NCBI GenBank assembly: GCA_012735585.1
Contig: JAAYGX010000030.1
Location: forward strand, 1-64,000
DNA length: 64,000 nucleotides
Reading direction: 5' to 3'
From: Tissierella sp.
GTDB lineage: Bacteria > Bacillota > Clostridia > Tissierellales > Tissierellaceae
Every line of letters starts with the position of its first letter. The first letter of the stretch is position 1. The position numbers and the translations under genes are program-made. Of this stretch, positions 53,367-61,537 are shown piece by piece. The notes beneath the pieces are model-generated. The model saw only the letters and a list, made by a program, of their open reading frames with translations, was not told where the DNA came from and searched no databases.

Positions 53367-54572
53367 TTATATAAATATCTCAACTGCTCTATCTAATATC
53401 CCAGCTCCATATGCCAATACCATACCATAATTGGTAATAGGTACTCCTGCTTCCTTACATAGTCTTATTCTATTGAACATCGTCTTTTTATTAAGCATAC
53501 ATGATCCGCAGTGTATGACCAAATCATATTCTTTCAAATTCTTTGGAAAGTCCTTTCCCATAGCGAAGTGATACTCTATTTCCTTCCCTAAGGTCTTATT
53601 TATGACTTTAGGTATCTTGACCCTTCCTATGTCTTCGTGGGATGTATTGTGGCTGCAACTTTCCATAACCAGTATTCTAGGATTATCCTTATTCTTTAAA
53701 CTTTTAAGTTGATCTATTCCTTCTATTAATTCCTTTAAATCTCCCTTTTGTCTTGCCATGATGATGGAAAAGCTGGTTAAGTTCATGTCTTTTGGAATCA
53801 TACTTTCTACATATTTAAAGATTTTAGAATCTGTAACCACTAATTCTATATTTTTTAAATCAGAAATTGCTGACTCAAGTTCTCTATCAGAAACTACATA
53901 GGACTTTATCCCATGATCTAAACAGTCTCTTATTAACTGTACTTGAGGTAGTATCAATCTTCCCTTTGGCGCTTCTGCATCTATAGGAATTACCATAATT
54001 ACTTTGCCATTATAAGGAACTATATCTCCGATTAGTGTATCTTCAATTTCTAGTGTCTCTAGTCTTTCAATCAATTTATTTCTTAGATCATCTATGGTTG
54101 ATTTGACTTCCACTGAAGTATATAGGATTTCTTTATTTTTCAACCGGAATCCAAGCTTTTCTTTTATAATATCCAATCTCTCTTTGGATACTTGATCGAT
54201 TTTATTGATGACTATAATATATGGAATATTTCTTTTGTCAAACTCTTGGTCTAATTCGATTTCTATATGATCTATTTCTTCTATATCTATTACATATATT
54301 GCAAAATCTGCACTTTCCAATGTTTTTTTTGTCTTTTCTATCCTGAGTTCACCTAGAGTTCCTTGGTCATCGATACCACCTGTATCTACAAAGACTACTG
54401 GTCCAAAGGGTATCAGTTCTACTGCTTTGGATACTGTGTCTGTGGTAGTCCCCTTTATATCTGATACTAAGGATACTTCTTGACCTATTAAACTATTCAT
54501 AATTGAAGATTTACCTGCATTTCTTTTACCATAGAAAACGATATGTTTTCTATTAGCATTAGGTGTTTTCAT
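53367..54572 (-). CDS. hydF: [FeFe]-hydrogenase maturation GTPase HydF
   Basis: 401 residues. Scaffold on which HydE and HydG assemble the 2Fe subcluster. GTPase domain: Walker A YGKRNAGKSSIMNSL, DTGGIDDQGT, INKID, then the dimerisation domain and the C-terminal Fe-S domain with the CxH...HCxxC ligands (CSHNTSHEDIG; HCGSCMLNKK). All expected motifs present. Last gene of hydEGF, 15 bp after hydG. Confidence 0.97.
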   Translation of the reverse strand: MKTPNANRKHIVFYGKRNAGKSSIMNSLIGQEVSLVSDIKGTTTDTVSKAVELIPFGPVVFVDTGGIDDQGTLGELRIEKTKKTLESADFAIYVIDIEEIDHIEIELDQEFDKRNIPYIIVINKIDQVSKERLDIIKEKLGFRLKNKEILYTSVEVKSTIDDLRNKLIERLETLEIEDTLIGDIVPYNGKVIMVIPIDAEAPKGRLILPQVQLIRDCLDHGIKSYVVSDRELESAISDLKNIELVVTDSKIFKYVESMIPKDMNLTSFSIIMARQKGDLKELIEGIDQLKSLKNKDNPRILVMESCSHNTSHEDIGRVKIPKVINKTLGKEIEYHFAMGKDFPKNLKEYDLVIHCGSCMLNKKTMFNRIRLCKEAGVPITNYGMVLAYGAGILDRAVEIFI

Positions 54573-54587
54573 AGAATTCTCCTTAAT

Positions 54588-55976
54588 TTAAAAATATAGA
54601 TCCCTTTGTCCTTGCTTAATTCTATCTACATTATCTATTAGTTTCATTCTTGTTTCTTCTCTTTTTATATTGGCTGTTTCTTTATTTATCATTTCTTCTA
54701 CGACTTTTCTAAACTCTTCGTCTCCATAATCCAGTGCATATTCCATTAAAGTCATTAATGCATTTGGATGACATACATTTTGTATCTGTCCACTTTTGGC
54801 TAAACTCATAAACCGATCTCCTGTCCGACCCATCCTATAACATGCCGTACAATAGGATGGAATATGTCCTTCTTCTAATAGCTCTTTTAATACTTCCAGT
54901 GGTTTTCTATTATCTGTTACTTCAAACTGAGATTCATCTTTTTTCTCTTCACTTTCTTTATACCCACCTACTCCTGTACAGGATCCAGCACTGATTTGGG
55001 ATATTCCATATTCGATTGCTTCTTTTCTCATTTCATGGCTTTCTCTAGTAGAAAGGATTAAACCAGTAAACGGTACAGCTAATCTAAGTATGGCTACTAT
55101 CTTTTTAAATTCATCATCACTTACCAAGTTCGGAAATTGATCTAAATTCATTCCTTTTGCAGCCTTAATCCTAGGAACTGATATGGTATGAAAACCTACA
55201 CCATAATTTCTCTCTAAATATTCGTTATGAAGCATAAGGGCTAATACTTCAAATTTATAATCATAAAGACCAAATAGTACCCCTGCTCCTACATCATCGA
55301 TTCCGGCTTCCATCGCCCTATTGAATGCCGAAATATGATAATCATAGCTTTTCTTAGGTCCTTTTAAATGCATAGCTTCATAGGTTGGTTTATGATAGGT
55401 TTCCTGAAATAGTATATAGGTTCCTATTCCTGCATCCTTTAGCTTTTTATAATTATCTACTGTAGTAGACGCTATATTTACATTTACTCTGCGAATACTT
55501 CCATTTTCATTATATGTCTCATAAACCGCCTTTATGGCATCGACTATATAGTCGATATCACAGTTTTTAGGATCTTCTCCGGCTTCTAAGGCTAATCTTT
55601 TATGACCCATCTTCTCTAAATATATGACTTCTTCTTGGATTTCTTCTTTGGTTAATTTCCTTCTAGGTATTTCATTTCCTTGCTTATATCCACAATAGAC
55701 ACAGTCATTTATACAATGGCTACTTAAATATAATGGGGCAAAAATTACGATTCTATTTCCATATATTTTCCTTTTGATTTCTCCTGCTTTTGTGAATATA
55801 TCTTTTATATCTACTATATCTTCAACTTGAAGTAAGATAGCTATATCTCTGTGAGATAAATCTTCATTTCTTGCAGCTTTATCTAGGACTCTTTTTATAT
55901 CTTCCCTACTAGGATTCTTGGTTTGTTCTAATAAATCATATATATACTGGTCATAAACTATCAATTTTTCTTCCAT
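54588..55976 (-). CDS. hydG: [FeFe]-hydrogenase maturation radical SAM enzyme HydG (tyrosine lyase)
   Basis: 462 residues. Makes the CO and CN ligands from tyrosine. Radical-SAM CxxxCxxC in HCINDCVYCGYKQ, SGSCTGVGGYKE-like ISAGSCTGVGGYK, and the C-terminal auxiliary cluster CTACYRMGRTGDRFM...NVCHPNALMT. ATG 55976 overlaps the hydE stop region by 16 bp, giving coupled expression. Confidence 0.97.
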   Translation of the reverse strand: MEEKLIVYDQYIYDLLEQTKNPSREDIKRVLDKAARNEDLSHRDIAILLQVEDIVDIKDIFTKAGEIKRKIYGNRIVIFAPLYLSSHCINDCVYCGYKQGNEIPRRKLTKEEIQEEVIYLEKMGHKRLALEAGEDPKNCDIDYIVDAIKAVYETYNENGSIRRVNVNIASTTVDNYKKLKDAGIGTYILFQETYHKPTYEAMHLKGPKKSYDYHISAFNRAMEAGIDDVGAGVLFGLYDYKFEVLALMLHNEYLERNYGVGFHTISVPRIKAAKGMNLDQFPNLVSDDEFKKIVAILRLAVPFTGLILSTRESHEMRKEAIEYGISQISAGSCTGVGGYKESEEKKDESQFEVTDNRKPLEVLKELLEEGHIPSYCTACYRMGRTGDRFMSLAKSGQIQNVCHPNALMTLMEYALDYGDEEFRKVVEEMINKETANIKREETRMKLIDNVDRIKQGQRDLYF

Positions 55977-57028
55977 TTTATATTATCCCCCCTTGACATA
56001 TCTACCATATAACCAGCTTGACAAATTTTATTTTCCAGTGAACTTCTACATTCTGCTGCTTCATAGCCTGAGCTTATTTTTCCATCGTATAATGAATAGT
56101 CGTCTCTTATCTCCACTGGTGATAGATTTGGCATAACTACATTTGCACCAGATTTTAAACCTAATTCTCTACCATTTTCAGCGATACTTGCTAAAGCTGT
56201 AGTTGAAGGAATAAGTGCATTAGGCAAAAATAGTCTTGTAAGTGCAACCATTGTAATGGTATCTTCTAATGTTCCAGAGGGTTCATCCCTATAAAGTGTA
56301 TCTTTATGAGGGATGAATGGCCCAATCCCTACCATTTCTGGATCTAGTTCCTTTAAAAAAAGTAACTCCTTGGCTAAATCTGATTTTGTTTGATTGGGAA
56401 TTCCAACCATAAACCCGGCCCCAATTTGGTATCCAATTCTCTTTAAATTCCATAGGGATTTTATCCTGTTTTCAAAGTTAGAATTAATATGAATATCATT
56501 ATAAAGCTTCTTATTTATAGTTTCGTGACGAAGTAGATATCTATCGGCACCAGCTACCAGAAGCTTCTCATATGATAGAAAATCTCTTTCTCCTAGAGAT
56601 ATGGTAATAGCCACATCTGGATACTTTCTTTTGATTTTTAATATAATATTAGTCAAAATAGAATCTGTAAAATAGCTATCCTCGCCACCTTGTATAACAA
56701 AAGTTCTAAATCCCAATTTATATCCTTTTTCACAGCATTCCAGGATATCCTCTAAGGTCAATCTATATCTATGGACATTGTTATTTAAAGCACTTATACC
56801 ACAATATTTACATTGTCTTTTACAGTGATTGCTTATCTCAATAAGGCCCCTCATATATACCTTGGTACCATAGACTTTTCTTCTAGTTTCATCAGCCTTT
56901 TCAACCAGATAATCTCTACAATAGATATTTACATTTTCTTAAACAAAAATCAATTCATCCTCATTTAAGAAATTATCTCTATATAGTTTTTCAATTAGAT
57001 GTTTAAATAGATGCTTTTCATTGACCAT
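55961..57028 (-). pseudogene. hydE: [FeFe]-hydrogenase maturation radical SAM enzyme HydE, interrupted by in-frame TAA
   Basis: Continuous frame of 355 codons from ATG 57028 to 55961, a normal HydE length, broken only by TAA at 56939-56941 (codon 30). The codons beyond read ENVNIYCRDYLVEKADE...VYGTKVYMRGLIE, the usual HydE N-terminal region. Radical-SAM CxxxCxxC is in CKRQCKYCGI; GADRYLLRHET, IGAGFMVGIPNQT and VGIGPFIPHKDT follow. HydE builds the dithiomethylamine bridge. A restart at ATG 56854 would leave only nine residues before the cluster motif and remove part of the barrel. Because the hydrogenase, HydF and HydG are intact, a fully dead HydE would be surprising; sequence error or readthrough are alternatives. 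Confidence 0.88.
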
Positions 57029-57053
57029 AATATCCCTCGATTCCTTGGTAAAA

Positions 57054-57243
57054 TGGGACAGAATTCTGAAGCCACTGAAAAAGTACTATTTTATATGTTT
57101 TGTCATTCTGCCTGTACCCAGCGTATTTCTGGGTAAACACAGTCAAGAATCTATTGTTCTCAGTGCATCCAAGATCCTTCGTTCCACTCAGGATGACAGA
57201 AAAATGACTTTTTCAGTGCGTTCCTTCATCCTCTGTCCCTTCT
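57054..57243. mobile_element. MITE-like element with ~50-bp terminal inverted repeats
   Basis: Sits between hydA stop and hydE start. Left end GGGACAGA..CACTGAAAAAGT..GTCATTCTG; right end, on the other strand, GGGACAGA..CACTGAAAAAGT..GTCATCCTG. Both ends share the spacing of these words. The inside carries AAGATCCTTCG and CTCAGGATGAC, as in the copy at 3115-3185. No open frame of a transposase, so non-autonomous. Inserted immediately after the hydA stop, it may separate hydCBA from hydEGF. Confidence 0.7.
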
Positions 57244-57244
57244 A

Positions 57245-58930
57245 CTATTTTTTGTGAACATGGATTAGGTGTTTTTTGTCCTTTAACATATCTTCAAATA
57301 TTTTTGATACGATTGGGTTTTTATCTGAGCTTTTGATAAATGATGTTCTATCGATTTTATATAATCCTTTAGCTCTTTCTTTCCTAAGTTCAGTATCCAC
57401 AGGTGAAGGCTGACCACCGCCAGATACACAGCCACCTGGGCAAGCCATTACTTCTATAAAATCATAGTATCTTTCTCCTGATTTAATCATTTTGATTAAA
57501 TCGTCAGCATTTTTAAGACCATGAACTATGGCTACCTTTACTTCTCTTCCATCAACAGTAAATATGGATTCTTTGATATTATCCATTCCTCTTACATTTT
57601 TGAATATTACTTGTTTTTCTGTGTGATCTGGTTTGTCTTTAAGTAATCTAGTTACCACAGCCTCAGTTACTCCTCCTGTAGCACCAAATATAATGCCTGC
57701 TCCACTTGCTAGACCAAATGGCATATCTAGAGATTCATCTTCCAACTCATCAAATACGATTCCCATTTCTTTAATTATTCTAGCCAATTCATTTGTAGTG
57801 ATGACGATATCAACATCCCTAACTCCATCAACTTCAAACTCTTCTCTTGCTGCCTCTGCTTTTTTAGCAGTACAAGGCATGACAGAAACCATGACGGTCT
57901 CCTTGCCATCTTCCTTATCTTTTTCCTTATAGTACTCCTTAACAACTGCCCCAAACATCTGTTGAGGAGATTTGCAAGAGGATATATTGTTTTCCAGTTC
58001 TGGGTATCTATTTTCAGCAAACTTAACCCAACCTGGACAACATGATGTGAATAGTGGTAAATTTTCTTCACTTGTCAGTCTTTGTACGAACTCTTCACTT
58101 TCCTCCATAACTGTCATATCAGCGGCAAAGGCTGTATCATATACTTCATTTACCCCTACCTTCTTTAATGAAGCTACTATTTTACCTATTGTAACTTCCC
58201 CAGCTTCCATCCCAAATCTTTCTCCCAAGGCAACCCTAACTGCTGGAGCTATTTGGGCTACAACTCGTTTATTTTTGTCCCATATAACCTCCCAAAAATC
58301 TTCCCTATCATCCTTAACCGTTATTGCTCCTGTTGGACATGAGGTTCTACATTGGCCACAGTCCACACAGTTTACCTCACCAATGCCTTTGTTAAATGCA
58401 GGTGAAATCCTAAGATCGGATCCTCTATGGGTGAAGCTTAGAGCTCCAACACCTTGAACTTCTTCACATACTCGAACACAGTCTCCACAGTATATACATT
58501 TATTTGGATTTCTAACTATACTATGACTTGAATCATCTATAGGTAGTTTTTTATCTAATTCACCAAATCTAATTTCCTCTATACCAAATCTACGAGCTAA
58601 TTTTTGTAAATCACATCTACCTGTTATATTACAAGAAGTACAATCCCTATCATGACTTGATAATAAAAGCTCAAGTATGTTTTTTCTATATCTTCTAAGT
58701 TTAGGTGTTTGTGTAGATATACTCATACCATCCTTTGGAAGTTGAGAACAAGATGTAAATATATTTCCCCACTTGTCTTCTACTATGCACATTCTACAAG
58801 CTCCATAAATACTTAATTCTGAGTAGTAACAAAATGTAGGTAGATCAATTCCCGTCTTTCTTATTACTTCTAGAACATTTTTTTCATTACTAAATTCAAC
58901 CTTTTTATTATCTATAATCATAGTACCCAT
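57245..58930 (-). CDS. hydA: [FeFe]-hydrogenase catalytic subunit HydA
   Basis: 561 residues, multi-domain. N-terminal 2Fe-2S domain (YGACRMC...CSQLP), His-ligated cluster (HDRDCTSCNITGRCDLQ), two 4Fe-4S (CIYCGDCVRVC; CVDCGQCRTSCPTGAI), then the H-cluster domain with TSCCPGW (L1), MPCTAKK (L2) and MACPGGCVSGGGQP (L3). All H-cluster Cys are present. H2 production, with HydB and HydC as an electron-bifurcating trimer (inferred from neighbours). SD GGAGGTATAATTA before ATG 58930. Stop is TAG, next to a MITE-like repeat. Confidence 0.97.
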   Translation of the reverse strand: MGTMIIDNKKVEFSNEKNVLEVIRKTGIDLPTFCYYSELSIYGACRMCIVEDKWGNIFTSCSQLPKDGMSISTQTPKLRRYRKNILELLLSSHDRDCTSCNITGRCDLQKLARRFGIEEIRFGELDKKLPIDDSSHSIVRNPNKCIYCGDCVRVCEEVQGVGALSFTHRGSDLRISPAFNKGIGEVNCVDCGQCRTSCPTGAITVKDDREDFWEVIWDKNKRVVAQIAPAVRVALGERFGMEAGEVTIGKIVASLKKVGVNEVYDTAFAADMTVMEESEEFVQRLTSEENLPLFTSCCPGWVKFAENRYPELENNISSCKSPQQMFGAVVKEYYKEKDKEDGKETVMVSVMPCTAKKAEAAREEFEVDGVRDVDIVITTNELARIIKEMGIVFDELEDESLDMPFGLASGAGIIFGATGGVTEAVVTRLLKDKPDHTEKQVIFKNVRGMDNIKESIFTVDGREVKVAIVHGLKNADDLIKMIKSGERYYDFIEVMACPGGCVSGGGQPSPVDTELRKERAKGLYKIDRTSFIKSSDKNPIVSKIFEDMLKDKKHLIHVHKK

Positions 58931-58933
58931 TAA

Positions 58934-60805
58934 TTATACCTCCTCTATGGCATGGAATGCACAGGACTCTATGCAAGCACCACATTTAATACATTTATCT
59001 TGATCAATGGTATAAGTTTCTCTTACTTTACCTAATATAGCATCCGCTGGACATATTCTTGCACATTTACTGCATCCCTTACATAGTTCAGGAATTATTA
59101 TTATTGTCTTTAGGGCTTCACAAACTTTGGAATGACATTTTTTATCTACTATATGCTCTATATATTCATTTTTAAAATATTTCATTGTACTAAGCACTGG
59201 ATTGGCAGCAGTCTTGCCTAGTCCGCATAGTGAGGTTTCTGTAACTGTATATGCTAATTCTTCTAATAAATCTAAATCCCTCATATTGGCTTTTCCAGCA
59301 ACGATTTTTTCCATGATCTCTAACATTCTTTTGGTACCTTCCCTACAAGGGACGCATTTACCGCAGGATTCATTTTGAGTAAAGTTCATAAAGAATCTTG
59401 CCACTTCTACAATACATGTATCCTGATCCATGACTACCATTCCACCAGAACCTATCATGGCCCCAACCTCAGTTAAGGAGTCAAAATCAAGGGGCATATC
59501 TAGGTGTTCTTCAGTTAAACAACCACCTGAAGGACCTCCTATTTGAACAGCTTTAAAATTCTTGCCATCCATTATTCCACCACAAGTGTCAAAGATCATC
59601 TCCCTTAGGGTTGTGCCCATTGGGACCTCTACTACTCCTGTATTGTTGACATTACCTGTTACAGAAAAGGCCTTGGTCCCAGGACTATTTTCGGTGCCAT
59701 GGGATCTGTACCACTCTGCTCCATTCATGATGATATATCTTACGTTTGCAAAGGTTTCTACATTGTTTAGAACTGTAGGCTTCTTCCATAGTCCTTCTTC
59801 TACAGTTCTTTTGGCCTTGACCCTAGGCATACCTCTTTCCCCTTCTATTGAAGCAATCAGCGCACTACCTTCACCACATACAAAGGCACCTGCACCTTGA
59901 TTGATATGTATATCAAAGCTTAGATCTGTGCCTAGTATATTTTTACCTAATAATCCGTATTGTCTAGCCTGTTGAATAGCCTTAGTCAATCTTTTAACTG
60001 CCAATGGATACTCAGCCCTAACGTATATATATCCTTCCTTTGCCTTTGTTGCATAAGCAGCTATGATCATACCTTCAAGTATACTGTGTGGAATTCCTTC
60101 CATAATACACATATCCATAAATGCACCTGGGTCCCCTTCGTCACCATTGCAGATGATATATTTCATATCAGATTCATAAGAAAGAACTTGTGACCATTTG
60201 GTACCAGCACTAAATCCTCCGCCGCCCCTTCCCCTTAATTTTGATTCTACTATTTCATTGCAAACATCCTTTGGACTCATCTTATCTAGAACTCTTGCCA
60301 ATGCTAAATACCCGCCATTTGCAATATATTCCTCTATGGATTCTGGATCTATTTCACCACAATCCTCCAGCACTATTCTTGATTGATTTATATAAAAAGG
60401 GATAGAATGTTTAGATACATAAACCTCTCCATCTACGTTGAACAACAGCCTCTCTAAAGGCTTATCATGGCCAAATGTTTCGTCTATAATATCCTTACAA
60501 TCCTCAACTTTTACCATAGTATATAAAATATCGCCAGGCTCTATTCTAACCAAAGGCCCTGCTTCACATAAACCGGGGCATCCACTTTTTTTAAGAGAGA
60601 TATCTTCTACTTCTTTTACTAAATCAACTTTACCATCTAAGTTCTTTTCACCAAGCAATCTTTCAAATTCATCATATATATCTAAAGCTCCCCCAGCTAC
60701 ACAACCAGTACCAGCACATACGATTATTTTTTTTGTTTCTTTTTCTTTTGTTTCTTTAAATAAATTATGATTATTATATAATTCCTGAGTATTAGTTATC
60801 TTCAC
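58934..60805 (-). CDS. hydB: Hydrogenase subunit HydB (NuoF-like, NADH/FMN)
   Basis: 623 residues. N-terminal thioredoxin-like 2Fe-2S segment (CAGTGCVAGG...GCPGLCEAGP), central NuoF core with GRGGGGFSAGTKW (FMN/NADH), ICNGDEGDPGAFMD, GAGAYVCGE-like GAGAFVCGEGSALIASIEG and NQNESCGKCVPCREGT (4Fe-4S), and two C-terminal ferredoxin clusters (CKGCSKCARICPADAI; CIKCGACIESCAFHAI). Site of NADH oxidation in HydABC enzymes that couple NADH and ferredoxin oxidation to H2. ATG overlaps hydC by 14 bp, gap of 3 bp to hydA. Confidence 0.96.
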   Translation of the reverse strand: MKITNTQELYNNHNLFKETKEKETKKIIVCAGTGCVAGGALDIYDEFERLLGEKNLDGKVDLVKEVEDISLKKSGCPGLCEAGPLVRIEPGDILYTMVKVEDCKDIIDETFGHDKPLERLLFNVDGEVYVSKHSIPFYINQSRIVLEDCGEIDPESIEEYIANGGYLALARVLDKMSPKDVCNEIVESKLRGRGGGGFSAGTKWSQVLSYESDMKYIICNGDEGDPGAFMDMCIMEGIPHSILEGMIIAAYATKAKEGYIYVRAEYPLAVKRLTKAIQQARQYGLLGKNILGTDLSFDIHINQGAGAFVCGEGSALIASIEGERGMPRVKAKRTVEEGLWKKPTVLNNVETFANVRYIIMNGAEWYRSHGTENSPGTKAFSVTGNVNNTGVVEVPMGTTLREMIFDTCGGIMDGKNFKAVQIGGPSGGCLTEEHLDMPLDFDSLTEVGAMIGSGGMVVMDQDTCIVEVARFFMNFTQNESCGKCVPCREGTKRMLEIMEKIVAGKANMRDLDLLEELAYTVTETSLCGLGKTAANPVLSTMKYFKNEYIEHIVDKKCHSKVCEALKTIIIIPELCKGCSKCARICPADAILGKVRETYTIDQDKCIKCGACIESCAFHAIEEV

Positions 60806-61283
60806 TTAATTGCCCCTCCTTTATCTTTCTTACTAAAGCTTGAGTCTTACTAGGAGTCATCTTAGCATATACTACACCATCTACATTGACTACAGGGGCC
60901 AAACTACATGCACCAAGGCATGATACCATCTCAACTGTAATTAATAAATCGTCAGTAGTGATTCGATCTTCTGAAAGGGACAACTCTTTTCTTAAAGCAT
61001 CAAGTATTGGTTGGGATTTACGAATATGACAGGCTGTTCCATCACATATTTTTATTATATGTTTACCCTTTGGCTCCAATGAGAAGTTCTCATAAAAAGT
61101 GGCAATGCCATAAATCTTTGATGAACTTATATCCATCCTATCTGATACATAATTTAGTGCTTCCTCAGGTAGATACCTGTATTCCCTCTGAATCCCTTGG
61201 AGAATACTAATAATTGAAGATTGGTTATTATCATGTTCATTGATAATAGTGTCCACTGTTTCTATCATTTCACTAGTAAGCAT
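60792..61283 (-). CDS. hydC: Hydrogenase subunit HydC (NuoE-like)
   Basis: 163 residues. NuoE fold: N-terminal helical bundle (LTSEMIETVDTIINEHDNNQSSIISILQGIQREYRYLPEEALNYVSDRMDI), then 2Fe-2S thioredoxin-like domain with ligands in CDGTACHIRKS and MVSCLGACSLAPVV. First gene of hydCBA. The region upstream carries two Rex-like sites, so expression likely follows the NADH/NAD+ ratio. Confidence 0.96.
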   Translation of the reverse strand: MLTSEMIETVDTIINEHDNNQSSIISILQGIQREYRYLPEEALNYVSDRMDISSSKIYGIATFYENFSLEPKGKHIIKICDGTACHIRKSQPILDALRKELSLSEDRITTDDLLITVEMVSCLGACSLAPVVNVDGVVYAKMTPSKTQALVRKIKEGQLSEDN

Positions 61284-61302
61284 TAATAAACCTCCTATAA
61301 AT

Positions 61303-61322
61303 TTGGTTAATTTTTTAACGAA
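61303..61322. promoter_or_regulatory. Rex-like operator 2 (proximal)
   Basis: TTGGTTAA-TTTT-TTAACGAA, an 8-4-8 imperfect palindrome 20-39 bp before the hydC start, resembling the Rex consensus TTGTTAAnnnnTTAACAA. Confidence 0.55.
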
Positions 61323-61359
61323 TTGAGTTAAAAAAATATTTAACGTATTTGTTGTTATA

Positions 61360-61377
61360 TTGTTAAAGTATTAACAC
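61360..61377. promoter_or_regulatory. Rex-like operator 1
   Basis: TTGTTAA-AGTA-TTAACAC, one base from the Rex consensus TTGTTAAnnnnTTAACAA, upstream of hydCBA. Rex is the NADH/NAD+-sensing repressor of fermentative genes in Firmicutes; no rex gene is in the window. Confidence 0.7.
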
Positions 61378-61537
61378 AAATATCATAGCAATTTATAGTT
61401 TGTATGTCAATACCTTTTCAAGTCAATTGTAAATATTTTAACTAGTCTTTATTCCATGATTTCTGTAACTACTTTGTTACCCTATATAACAAATAACTAT
61501 ATATAATATATATAGAAGGAAAGGAGAAGGATAATTA

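Noticed and set aside
688-57028. Genome-wide reassignment of TAA as a sense codon, suggested by the two in-frame TAA
   Set aside because: TAA is used as the normal terminator of intact genes here (gatC, gatA, gatB, ligA, the purine permease), so a global code change is excluded; only local readthrough or error remains.
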